Source: Candidatus Rokuibacteriota bacterium
Lineage (GTDB): Bacteria; Methylomirabilota; Methylomirabilia; Rokubacteriales; CSP1-6
NCBI GenBank assembly: GCA_003220435.1
Contig: QHSL01000095.1
Coordinates: forward strand, 1 to 42,045
Reading direction: 5' to 3'
Length of the DNA stretch: 42,045 nucleotides
Both the position numbers and the translations under genes were made by a program. Shown one piece after another: positions 26,062 through 33,810 of this stretch. Below the pieces are notes generated by a model, which was given only the letters and a program-made list of their open reading frames with translations, ran no database searches and had not been told where the DNA came from. The first letter of the stretch is position 1, and every line of letters begins with the position of its first letter.

Positions 26062-27276
26062 ATGTCACAGAAGACTGCGTTAGAGGACGTGAAGGTCCTT
26101 GATCTGACCCAGTTCGAGGCCGGAACCTCATGCACTGAGGCGCTCGCATGGCTGGGGGCCGATGTCATCAAAGTCGAAAATCCCCGGGGCGGCGACCAGG
26201 GGCGCGGTGCGTCCACCGACCAGCAGGGGGTGGATTCGCACTACTTCATGCTGCTCAACGCCAACAAGCGCAGCATCACGCTGAACCTCGGCAGCCCACG
26301 GGGTCGCCAGATCTTCACGGACATGCTGAAGAGGGCCGACGTCATGATCGAGAATTTCGCCCCCGGCGCCATCGAGCGGCTGGGCTTCGGCTATGACGTT
26401 GTGCGGGAGATCAATCCCCGTCTCATCTACGCGCAGGTCAAGGGCTTTGGCGAGGGCCCATACGAGAACTACGTGAGCTTCGATATGATCGCTCAGTCCG
26501 TGGGCGGAGCGCTGAGCCTCACGGGCACCGTGGATACCGAGCCCCTCAAGCCCGGACCGACCATCGGCGACACGGGCACCGGGCTGCACTGCGCCATCGG
26601 CATCCTGGCCGCCTTGCATCAGCGCGAGCGCACGGGCCGCGGCCAGCGCATCAAAGTGGCCATGCAGGACGCCGTGATCAACTTCAGCCGGATCGCCTTC
26701 GCGCGCCAATCTGCCAGCGGCAAGGCGGCGGTGCGCTCGGGCAACCGCAGCGCGCTGGGTACGACCGCCCCCAGCGGGCTCTACAAGTGCAAGGGGGGAG
26801 GGCTCAATGACTATTGCTTCATCTACACCAGCCGCGCCGGCAACCGGCACTGGGACCGACTGCTGAAGGCCATCGGCCGCGACGACCTGATCGGTGACGA
26901 ACGCTTCAACTCGCCGGAGAAGCGCTGGACCAATCACGACGAGGTGGACCGCATTCTCAACGAGTTTACCCAGAGCCGTACCAAGGTCGAGGTCATGCAG
27001 ATCCTTGGCGACGCCGGCGTCCCCGCCGGGGCGGTGTACGATACGATGGAGATCACTCAGGATCCCGCCGTGCAGAAGCGTGAGATGATCGTCACCGTCG
27101 ACCATCCCAAGCGCGGTAAATTCACGCTGCCCGGCTGGCCGGTGAAGATGTCCGACTCCCACGTCGCGGTGGACCGCTCACCACTGCTCGGCGAGCACAA
27201 TGCCAAGATCTATGCCGAGTGGCTGGGCTTGACCGCGCGCGACCTGGAGGATCTCAAGGCCCAGGACATCATCTGA
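26062..27276 (+). CDS. CaiB/BaiF CoA-transferase, formyl-CoA:oxalate CoA-transferase-like
   Basis: This 404-residue class III CoA-transferase moves CoA between carboxylic acids through an enzyme-bound acyl anhydride. It follows the Frc pattern closely: VLDLTQFEAGTSCTEALAWL at the N-terminus, NANKRSITLNL, ADVMIENFAPGAIERLGF, then GDTGTGLHCAIGILAAL containing the likely catalytic Asp, and PLLGEHNAKIYAEWLGL at the end. CAGGAGAG precedes ATG 26062. A -10-like TGATAGGAT lies about 60 bases upstream. Frc is about 428 residues in known species, so this is slightly shorter. No oxalyl-CoA decarboxylase is adjacent, so the acid substrate may differ (for example a succinate or aromatic acid). Confidence 0.93.
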   Translation: MSQKTALEDVKVLDLTQFEAGTSCTEALAWLGADVIKVENPRGGDQGRGASTDQQGVDSHYFMLLNANKRSITLNLGSPRGRQIFTDMLKRADVMIENFAPGAIERLGFGYDVVREINPRLIYAQVKGFGEGPYENYVSFDMIAQSVGGALSLTGTVDTEPLKPGPTIGDTGTGLHCAIGILAALHQRERTGRGQRIKVAMQDAVINFSRIAFARQSASGKAAVRSGNRSALGTTAPSGLYKCKGGGLNDYCFIYTSRAGNRHWDRLLKAIGRDDLIGDERFNSPEKRWTNHDEVDRILNEFTQSRTKVEVMQILGDAGVPAGAVYDTMEITQDPAVQKREMIVTVDHPKRGKFTLPGWPVKMSDSHVAVDRSPLLGEHNAKIYAEWLGLTARDLEDLKAQDII

Positions 27277-27330
27277 GAACTCCGGCGACGGCTTCGCCTC
27301 GCCCAAACCCAAAGGTCGTCGGTGCAACAG

Positions 27331-27367
27331 CGAGGGGTTAGCGGACGCAGGTGCCGCTGACCCCTCG
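27331..27367 (+). terminator. Strong hairpin downstream of the CoA-transferase
   Basis: A 14-base stem (CGAGGGGTTAGCGG paired with CCGCTGACCCCTCG, one G-T wobble) closes a nine-base loop. It lies 55 bases after the CoA-transferase stop. No T-tract follows, so it may act as a terminator in a high-GC organism or as a folded 3' end. Directionality is not determined. Confidence 0.5.
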
Positions 27368-27429
27368 ACCCGGTAGATCACGACCCGCGTTCGCCGGTCA
27401 TGGTCAGATGGTTCGTGTCGTGGCAATTC

Positions 27430-27456
27430 CGTGAGCGGGACTCTGTCCCGCTCACG
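27430..27456. repeat. Perfect 12-base inverted repeat
   Basis: CGTGAGCGGGAC and its exact complement are separated by only TCT, making a perfect stem-loop in the same intergenic gap as the 27331 hairpin. It lies about 105 bases before the NHL-repeat gene start. It could be a second terminator, an operator for a dimeric regulator, or a dispersed palindromic element; nothing in the window repeats it. Confidence 0.6.
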
Positions 27457-27560
27457 TGTTCCTTGACGATATCCCTGTCTCGAGAGCACCATCACCGAGC
27501 GAGTCGGATCAGCGTTGCGCGGTACCTGGCATCTGTGGCAGCTCACTTGGAGAAACGCCC

Positions 27561-28595
27561 ATGCGCTTTGAGATCGGCAAGATCCAGACGGTCGTCGGGA
27601 CGGGAGAGGGAGGCTACGCAGGCGACGGTGGCCCGGCCACGCGGGCGTTGATCGGTGAAGCATACGGGTGTGACTTCGACACGGAGGGCAACCTCTACAT
27701 TTGCGATGGGCGCAACCACACCATCCGCCGCATCGACCAGAATTCTGGGATCATCACGACCGTCGCGGGCAGCGGGCGTCAGGGCTACTCCGGAGACGGC
27801 GGCCCGGCAACCGAGGCGACCCTGAACAACCTGTACTCGCTCCAGGTCGATACCAACGGTGACATCTACATCGTAGACCGGCTGAACGCCGCCATGAGGA
27901 AAGTCGATGCCGCGACGGGCGTCATTACCACCGTGGCCGGAACCGGCGAACCGGGCAACGGGGGCGACGGCGGCGCCGGCGTCCTGGCCCGGTTGCGCGA
28001 GCCGAACGATTGCTTCCTGGACGGTAAAGGCGGTTTGCTCATCGCGGATATCCAGGATCAGCGGATACGCCGTCTAGATCTGAGAACCGGCATCATTACG
28101 ACCTTCGCCGGTAATGGCGAGAAGCGACGGGCCGGGGATGGGAAGCCCGCCACGCAAGCCTCCATCATGGGCGCCCGGGCGGTCTGCATGGATCGCAAGG
28201 GGAACACCTACATCTGCGAGCGCGAGGGCAACGGCGTCCGAAAAGTGGATGCCAACGGTATCATGTCCACCTTCGCCGGTACGGGCGAGCGGGGGTACAG
28301 CGGCGACGGCGGGCCCGCCCTCGCCGCCACCTGGGGTGCGCCCAAGGCCATCCGGTGCGACCATCGGAACAACGTCATCGTCGTGGACACGGAGAACCAT
28401 GCGATCCGCCGCATCGATGCCGAGACCGGCGTCGTGATCACCATCGCCGGCGGGCACCGGGGAGGCGATGGCGACGGTGGCCCCGCCACGAAAGCCGGCT
28501 TAGAGCGTCCGCACGGCTGCGGGATCGACCCCCAGGGTCATCTGTACATCGCCGATGGGATGAACCACCGGGTGCGGGTAGTCGGTATGGGGTGA
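27561..28595 (+). CDS. NHL-repeat beta-propeller protein (six repeats)
   Basis: This 344-residue protein consists of six NHL-like repeats of about 57 residues, each holding a version of VAGTGxxGYSGDGGPATxA. The starts are at residues about 8, 65, 122, 179, 235 and 290, giving a six-bladed propeller. Each repeat also contains a strand such as DRLNAAMRKVD or DTENHAIRRID. No signal peptide is visible, so it appears cytoplasmic as read. It probably serves as a binding scaffold or sugar/peptide recognition module; enzymatic use is possible as in other NHL propellers but cannot be shown. The start is ATG 27561 after GGAGAAACG. Its stop overlaps the next gene (GTGA, 28592), so the pair is coupled. 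Confidence 0.9.
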   Translation: MRFEIGKIQTVVGTGEGGYAGDGGPATRALIGEAYGCDFDTEGNLYICDGRNHTIRRIDQNSGIITTVAGSGRQGYSGDGGPATEATLNNLYSLQVDTNGDIYIVDRLNAAMRKVDAATGVITTVAGTGEPGNGGDGGAGVLARLREPNDCFLDGKGGLLIADIQDQRIRRLDLRTGIITTFAGNGEKRRAGDGKPATQASIMGARAVCMDRKGNTYICEREGNGVRKVDANGIMSTFAGTGERGYSGDGGPALAATWGAPKAIRCDHRNNVIVVDTENHAIRRIDAETGVVITIAGGHRGGDGDGGPATKAGLERPHGCGIDPQGHLYIADGMNHRVRVVGMG

Positions 28596-29926
28596 AGAGC
28601 CCCGATCCAAGTCCAGTCGACAAGCGGCTGGTGCGACTCTTCCGACACCTGGGTCTCGATCGGGTGCATATCGCGGCCCGTGTGGCAGCAGACTGGCGGG
28701 GCCTGGCCGCTACCCATCCCGAGACGATCGCTTCCCTGACGCTCGTATGTCCAACAGGCTTGGAAGCCACGCCGCTCGGTCCACTGGCCTCCCGCGTCCT
28801 GGTGCTGACAGGCGATCAAGGAGCGCCTGCCGGGGCGATATCAAAGGCCATCGCGGCTCTCCCGGAAGTTTCGATCATCACCCTCAACGGCTACTACGGC
28901 CATCCGCGCGCCGACCTCCTCACGGACCGTCCAGAGGATATCGGCGCAGCGATGCTGGCTTTTCTGGCGCGCACGGACCGGCTTCACACGGCCAAGGCCG
29001 TCGCGCTCCCGGCGCCAGAGGGAGAGCTCGACGGCATCTCTTATCGTATCCAGGGCGCTGGCGCACCGCTGGTCTTGCTGCCCTTGGGACTCGCCGCTTC
29101 GCAATGGGAGCCCTTACTCCCGAGGCTCAGCGCTCGGTACTGTACCCTCACGCTGGGCGGCGCCGTCTTGGGGTCGGTCGCCAGTCTCGAAGCACGCGGT
29201 CGGACCACTGGCTACCTGGGGGTGGTGCGGAATCTCGTCGACGCAGTGCACCTGCAGCCGGGTGAAACGATTCTGGATGTGGGGTGTGGCTCAGGCGTCC
29301 TCGACCGCTGGCTGGCGCGGCACACCGGTGGAGCGAATCGGATTATGGCGGTCGACATTCACCGAACCTTGCTGCGCGAGGCCGCTGCCTTGGCCACGAA
29401 GGAGGGCCTGGCCGATCATATCGACTTTCGCGAAGGCAACGCGGAAGTCCTGCCCTTTCCGGACAGTAGCTTCGACGTGACGATATCGGCGACCGTCATG
29501 GAGCTCCTGGACGCTGAACGGATGCTTCATGAAATGGTGCGCGTCACCAGGCCGGGTGGGCGAGTCGGGGTTGTCGTGCGCGCGGTGGATATGCAATCGT
29601 TCGTCAACGTCCCCGTGCGTGCTGAGCTGAAGATGAAGATCGCCGCGCTCCCGAACGGCTTGGCAGGCGCCAAAGGGTGCGCGGATGGCAGCCTCTACCG
29701 GCGCTTCTGTAACGCCGGTCTCCAGAGTGTGCAAATGTTGCCGCAGCTGGCGACCTATGCCGGCGCCCGGGCGCATGCCGCTGACGAGCGCATCGAAGCT
29801 GCGCTCAGCCCGGCAGAGCTCGCGGAATGGCACACGGCGGTATCCCGGGCTGAGGCAGAAGGAACGTTTTTCATCGCCCTGCCATTCCACTGTGCTGTCG
29901 GCCGAGTCCCCCCATCTGGCAGATGA
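28592..29926 (+). CDS. Mosaic protein: alpha/beta-hydrolase-like fragments joined to a class I SAM-dependent methyltransferase
   Basis: This 444-residue protein starts at GTG 28592, overlapping the NHL stop. Residues about 10-140 resemble the C-terminal half of an alpha/beta hydrolase (HPETIASLTLVCP, then RPEDIGAAMLAFLARTD), but the nucleophile elbow reads HIAARVAADW without a GxSxG. Residues about 150-200 resemble a hydrolase N-terminus (YRIQGAGAPLVLLPLGLA). The methyltransferase starts near residue 222 with ILDVGCGSGVLDRWL (SAM motif I), then MAVDIH (acidic motif II), and RVTRPGGRVGVV. The order looks like a hydrolase tail, then a hydrolase head, then a methyltransferase. It may have arisen by fusion or rearrangement. 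It is the second gene of the NHL unit. Confidence 0.75.
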   Translation: MKSPDPSPVDKRLVRLFRHLGLDRVHIAARVAADWRGLAATHPETIASLTLVCPTGLEATPLGPLASRVLVLTGDQGAPAGAISKAIAALPEVSIITLNGYYGHPRADLLTDRPEDIGAAMLAFLARTDRLHTAKAVALPAPEGELDGISYRIQGAGAPLVLLPLGLAASQWEPLLPRLSARYCTLTLGGAVLGSVASLEARGRTTGYLGVVRNLVDAVHLQPGETILDVGCGSGVLDRWLARHTGGANRIMAVDIHRTLLREAAALATKEGLADHIDFREGNAEVLPFPDSSFDVTISATVMELLDAERMLHEMVRVTRPGGRVGVVVRAVDMQSFVNVPVRAELKMKIAALPNGLAGAKGCADGSLYRRFCNAGLQSVQMLPQLATYAGARAHAADERIEAALSPAELAEWHTAVSRAEAEGTFFIALPFHCAVGRVPPSGR

Positions 29927-30308
29927 TCCGCCACTCGTCATCCGAAACTGGCTGGACCGACAGGCGCGGGAGCCTGACCAGCGGCATGCCGGCGAGGCGT
30001 CGGTCCGCCTTGATCTGGTCGAGGCTGACCGGTGTCGGGAGCTTCCGCACCGCGGCGGCGTCGACGGCGCGCCAGGCGGAGTCGGTCGAATCCGGATGCG
30101 CCTCCGCGATCACCCTGACGATGCCGACGATCGCGCGCTCCTTGCCGGTGTGGTAGAAGAACGCCTGCTCGCCCTTCCTCATGGCGCGCAAGTTGTTCTG
30201 GGCCGAGAAGTTGCGGATGCCGGTCCACTCGGCCCCGTCACGCCCTTCGGCGACCTGCTGGGTCCACGACCACTCCTCGGGCTCGGACTTCAGGAGCCAA
30301 TAGGCCAT
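29871..30308 (-). CDS. EVE domain-containing protein
   Basis: This 145-residue protein is a single EVE domain, the PUA/YTH-related pocket that can bind modified DNA or RNA bases. It opens MAYWLLKSEPEEWSW, the family N-terminus, with GIRNFSAQNNLRAM near residue 32, AFFYHTG near residue 50 and VRLPRLSVQPVSDDEW in the second half. The chosen start is ATG 30308, giving the expected length. The 3' end overlaps the convergent methyltransferase gene by 56 bases, so the two genes share coding bases on opposite strands. It is convergent with the preceding unit and divergent from the cyclase gene. No restriction or base-modification gene is adjacent, so its role in defence is not supported here. Confidence 0.9.
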   Translation of the reverse strand: MAYWLLKSEPEEWSWTQQVAEGRDGAEWTGIRNFSAQNNLRAMRKGEQAFFYHTGKERAIVGIVRVIAEAHPDSTDSAWRAVDAAAVRKLPTPVSLDQIKADRRLAGMPLVRLPRLSVQPVSDDEWRIICQMGGLGRQHSGMAGR

Positions 30309-30379
30309 CGCGCTCCCTCGGTTGGTCTCGCCGTAGCGCGTCACGGATGCGGTCCTCACGGGGCCGCGACGAGCCTGGA

Positions 30380-30402
30380 GAGTCCTCGTGGTGTATCGTT
30401 CA
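30380..30402 (+). repeat. Copy A of a 23-24-base direct repeat
   Basis: GAGTCCTCGT is followed directly by GGTGTATCGTTCA. The second copy at 32670-32693 differs by one substitution and one inserted T. This copy lies 84 bases before the ATG of the truncated cyclase-ATPase. It could be a shared promoter (TATCGT as -10) or a recombination scar flanking that gene. Confidence 0.5.
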
Positions 30403-30486
30403 ACAAGCCGCGTTTGGACCGGTCACACCGGCGGCAAAAAGGTAGTCTCGCGGCCCGGTGCGGTCAAGCGATACGGGGGAGTGGGC

Positions 30487-32646
30487 ATGAAGTGTCCTCG
30501 GTGCCAATCGGAGAACCGTGAAGGCGCACGATTCTGCCGAGAGTGCGGGGCGACACTGGGTGCGGCCTGTTCGAGTTGCGGCGCCAAAGTCGAGGCTGGA
30601 AGCAAGTTCTGCGATGGTTGCGGGACGCCACTCGACGCTACGCCAACGGCGGGTCCGCGCGCGTCCCGTTTCGCCGCCCCGGAGTCTTACACCCCGAAGC
30701 ATCTCGCCGAAAGGATTCTGTCGTCGAAGAACGCCATGGAAGGCGAACGCAAGCAGGTCACGGTGCTGTTCGCTGACCTGAAGGGCTCGATGGAATTGCT
30801 CGCCACCCGCGATCCCGAAGAGGCGCGCAAGATCCTGGATCCGGTCCTCGACCGCATGATCGAAGCCGTCCACCGCTACGAGGGCATGGTGAACCAGGTG
30901 ATGGGTGACGGGATCATGGCGCTCTTCGGCGCGCCGCTGGCCCACGAAGACCACGCGGTGCGGGCATGCTTCGCCGCGTTGCGGATGCAGGACGCGATCA
31001 AGGGATACGCGGACGGGGTGTCCCGATCGCACGGCGTGAACGTGCAGATCCGCGTCGGCCTCAACTCGGGCGAGGTCGTGGTGCGCGCGATCGGCAGCGA
31101 TCTCCACCTGGACTACACGGCCGTCGGACAAACGACGCACCTCGCCGCTCGGATGGAGCAATCGGCGAACCCCGGAAGCATTCTGCTGACGGCGTCGACC
31201 ATGAACTTGGTTGAAGGCTACGTCGATGTGAGAGCCCTCGGCCCAGTGCCGATCAAGGGAGTCGCTCACCCGATCGAAGGGTTCGAGGTGCTCGGCGCCG
31301 GTCCGGCGCGGACTCGGTTCCAGGCCGCCGCGCGACAGGGTCTGACGCGCTTCGTCGGCCGCGGCGATGAGATGGCCGCGCTCGAGGCCGGCTTGCGGAG
31401 AGCACTCGAGGGGCACGGTGTCGCGATGGGTGTCGTGGGCGCCGCCGGCGTCGGTAAGACTCGGCTCTGCCATGAGTTCATCGAGCAGTGCCGTTCGCGG
31501 CGCCTGCCGGTCGTCGAAGCGCATTGCCTGTCGCACGCACGGAGCGTTCCCCTGGGCGTGCTGCGCGATCTGCTGCTGGGCGCCCTCGGCGTCGACCAGC
31601 ACGAACCTCCAGAGCTGATACGCGCCAAGATTGCGGAGCGCCTCGTCGCACTCGACCCCTCGCTCGTCGACGCGCTGCCGCTGGTGCACGACCTCCTCGA
31701 CGTGTCCGAGGCATCTTCGCCCGAGCCCGCGCGGGATCCGATCGAGCACGAGCGTGTCATTGCCGACTTTCTCCGACGCCTGCTCCGCGCCCGCGGCGCT
31801 GCCGGTCCGTTCGTGGTCTATCTCGACGACGCCCACTGGATCGATCCGCAGAGCGAGCGGCTGCTCGTCGAGCTCGCCGACGTGGCGAGCACGACGCGTG
31901 CATTTCTTCTGTTGAACTTTCGGCCGGACTTCCACACCACATGGATGGGTCGTTCGTACTATCAACAGCTCTCCGTCGCGCCGCTCGGTCGCGAGGCGAT
32001 GCGCGAGATGCTCAGCGGCCTTCTCGGCGAGGATCCGAGTGTGGGGGAGCTCGCCGCGCTGATCCGCGAGCGTACCCAGGGCAATCCATTCTTCATCGAA
32101 GAGATCGTGCACGCCCTCGCGTCGTCGGGCGCGATGATCGGGGCGCGCGGCGCGTACCGCTGGACCAGGGCATCGGCCGAGCTCGAAGTTCCCGCGACGG
32201 TGCAGTCATTGCTCGCTGCCCGCGTGGACGGTCTCGCGGAAGGCGACAAGCTCGTGCTCCGCGCCGCGGCGGTGATCGGCAAGCGCTTCTCGGAGCGCGT
32301 CCTGCGGCGAATCGTTGGCCTGCCCACCGGAGAGGTCGACCGGTCGCTCGCGACGCTCGAGCGTGAGGAGTTCCTCCACGGCGGCGCGCAGTCCGAGTAC
32401 GTCTTCCGTCACCCCCTCACCCAGGAAGTCGCCTACGGATCGCAACTCCTCGAGCAGCGCGTCGCGCTGCACGCCGCGGTGGCCCAAGCGCTCGAGGAGG
32501 TGTTCGCCGACCGGCTCGGGGAGCGAGCGGCCCTCATCGCGCATCACTGGGAACAGGCACGGCGACCCGGCCAGGCCACGCGCTGGCGACGCCTGGCCGC
32601 GCTCCGGGTAGCACGGATACAGCCGCGTCGGTCGCCGCGCCGCTGA
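30487..32646 (+). CDS. Zinc-ribbon / class III nucleotidyl cyclase / AAA ATPase signalling protein, lacking the TPR half
   Basis: This 719-residue protein begins with a double zinc ribbon (residues 1-50: CPRC, CREC, CSSC, CDGC). A class III cyclase domain follows (about 80-260) with VTVLFADLKGSMELL and VMGDGIMALFGAP giving the two metal Asp residues. It then has an AAA/STAND-like ATPase (Walker A VGAAGVGKTRL near 350, Walker B VYLDDAHWID near 450). The transition-state Asn site reads THLAARM, with Arg kept. The protein stops at 32646 shortly after the ATPase, where the paralogue at 37487 continues with about 400 TPR residues. The final 25 residues are Arg-rich and resemble a frameshifted end. 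It is probably cyclase plus ATPase without its TPR sensor. Confidence 0.85.
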   Translation: MKCPRCQSENREGARFCRECGATLGAACSSCGAKVEAGSKFCDGCGTPLDATPTAGPRASRFAAPESYTPKHLAERILSSKNAMEGERKQVTVLFADLKGSMELLATRDPEEARKILDPVLDRMIEAVHRYEGMVNQVMGDGIMALFGAPLAHEDHAVRACFAALRMQDAIKGYADGVSRSHGVNVQIRVGLNSGEVVVRAIGSDLHLDYTAVGQTTHLAARMEQSANPGSILLTASTMNLVEGYVDVRALGPVPIKGVAHPIEGFEVLGAGPARTRFQAAARQGLTRFVGRGDEMAALEAGLRRALEGHGVAMGVVGAAGVGKTRLCHEFIEQCRSRRLPVVEAHCLSHARSVPLGVLRDLLLGALGVDQHEPPELIRAKIAERLVALDPSLVDALPLVHDLLDVSEASSPEPARDPIEHERVIADFLRRLLRARGAAGPFVVYLDDAHWIDPQSERLLVELADVASTTRAFLLLNFRPDFHTTWMGRSYYQQLSVAPLGREAMREMLSGLLGEDPSVGELAALIRERTQGNPFFIEEIVHALASSGAMIGARGAYRWTRASAELEVPATVQSLLAARVDGLAEGDKLVLRAAAVIGKRFSERVLRRIVGLPTGEVDRSLATLEREEFLHGGAQSEYVFRHPLTQEVAYGSQLLEQRVALHAAVAQALEEVFADRLGERAALIAHHWEQARRPGQATRWRRLAALRVARIQPRRSPRR

Positions 32647-32669
32647 CGTCGGATCTCACCAATCTTCCG

Positions 32670-32693
32670 GAGTCGTCGTTGGTGTATCGTTCA
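32670..32693 (+). repeat. Copy B of the 23-24-base direct repeat
   Basis: GAGTCGTCGTT is followed by GGTGTATCGTTCA, 31 bases before the alcohol dehydrogenase ATG. It matches copy A at 30380-30402 except for one substitution and one extra T. The two copies bracket the truncated cyclase-ATPase, so they may be shared promoters or the scar of a deletion. Confidence 0.5.
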
Positions 32694-32724
32694 GCGAGCT
32701 GAGTCTGTGCCACGGAGGGCAACC

Positions 32725-33777
32725 ATGAAAGGCGTCGTGTTTCTCGGCGATCGAAAGCTCGAGCTCAGAGAGTTCCCCGATCCGACCCCGGGCCCCCGCG
32801 ACGTGATCCTCGAGATCAAGGCCTCGGGCATGTGCGGCAGCGACCTGCACAACTATCGCGCCTCGGCCCAGCCGGCCGGGGCGGTGACCGGCGGCATCAA
32901 GCGCGAGGCCGGTATGATCGCCGGCCATGAGCCCTGTGGCATCGTCGCAGCAGTGGGCGCCGGTGTCTCCGAGCAGGAGGCGCGCGTCGGCCAGCGCGTG
33001 ATGGACCACCACTACGACGGTTGCGGCAACTGCAAGCATTGCCGGGCGGGCTGGACGCAGATGTGCCTCGCGGGCACGGTGGTCTTCGGCTCGGGCGGCC
33101 ACGGCGGCCACGCGAAATACATGAAGGTGCCGGTGTCGACGCTGGTGCCGCTGCCGGACTCGCTCTCCTTCGTCACCGGCGCGGCGATCTCCTGCGGTAC
33201 CGGCACGGCCTGGGGCGCGCTGAAGCGGATCAACCTGCAAGGCGGAGAGACGCTCGCCATCTTCGGCCAGGGCCCGGTGGGCTTGTCAGTGACGCAGTTC
33301 GCCGTCGTCATGGGCGCACGCGTCATCGCCATCGACGTCGCGCCCGAGCGGCGCAAACTCGCCCAGGCGTTCGGCGCGCACGAGGTGATCGATCCCAGGG
33401 CGGGCGACGTGGTGGCGGCGATCCGCAGCCTGACGCACGGCGAGGGCGCGCACAAGACGCTGGACGCCTCCTCGGCGCCGGACGCCCGCGCCGCGGCCGT
33501 GCGCGCGGTGCGCTCGTGGGGCACGGCCTGCTTCGTCGGTGAGCGCGGCCAGGTGACGCTGGACGTGAGCCCTGATCTCTTGCGACGGCAGGTGACCCTG
33601 GTGGGGTCCTGGACGTTCTCGAAACAAGGTCAGGCCGAGTGCGCCGAGTTCGTCGCCGACCGGAAGGTGGACGTGGAGAAGCTGTTCACGCACCGCTGGA
33701 GGCTCGAGCAAGCGGAGGAAGCCTACAAGCTCTTCGACACGCAGACGACCGGCAAGGCCGTCATCCTGCCGTCCTGA
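32725..33777 (+). CDS. Zinc-dependent alcohol dehydrogenase (medium-chain, threonine-dehydrogenase-like)
   Basis: This 350-residue NAD(P)-dependent oxidoreductase of the MDR superfamily has the catalytic-zinc Cys in MCGSDLHNY (near residue 37) and the His-Glu pair in AGHEPCG (near 73). The structural-zinc cluster is DGCGNCKHCRAGWTQMC (near 98-115, four Cys). The Rossmann fold follows with IFGQGPVGLS near residue 181 and VIAIDVAPERRKLA, whose Asp favours NAD. The ATG at 32725 follows GGAGGGC; an upstream GTG-type extension to 32707 is less likely. Substrate class (sugar alcohol or threonine-like) is undetermined. It stands alone between the cyclase gene and a convergent subtilase. Confidence 0.94.
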   Translation: MKGVVFLGDRKLELREFPDPTPGPRDVILEIKASGMCGSDLHNYRASAQPAGAVTGGIKREAGMIAGHEPCGIVAAVGAGVSEQEARVGQRVMDHHYDGCGNCKHCRAGWTQMCLAGTVVFGSGGHGGHAKYMKVPVSTLVPLPDSLSFVTGAAISCGTGTAWGALKRINLQGGETLAIFGQGPVGLSVTQFAVVMGARVIAIDVAPERRKLAQAFGAHEVIDPRAGDVVAAIRSLTHGEGAHKTLDASSAPDARAAAVRAVRSWGTACFVGERGQVTLDVSPDLLRRQVTLVGSWTFSKQGQAECAEFVADRKVDVEKLFTHRWRLEQAEEAYKLFDTQTTGKAVILPS

Positions 33778-33782
33778 GCAAG

Positions 33783-33796
33783 GGGCGCGCGCGCCC
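33783..33796. terminator. 14-base GC palindrome between convergent genes
   Basis: GGGCGCG followed by CGCGCCC forms a perfect palindrome six bases after the alcohol dehydrogenase stop and about 15 bases from the stop of the convergent subtilase gene. Its position suits a bidirectional terminator, but it has no loop bases and no T-tract, so the assignment is weak. Confidence 0.3.
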
Positions 33797-33810
33797 GACG
33801 AGGTGTTCGT

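Noticed and set aside
27430-27456. CRISPR-like repeat
   Set aside because: Only one copy is present and there are no regularly spaced spacers; it is a single palindrome.
29871-30308. EVE protein as part of a defence island
   Set aside because: No restriction, methyltransferase, toxin or CRISPR gene lies beside it; the methyltransferase next door lacks DNA-methyltransferase motifs.
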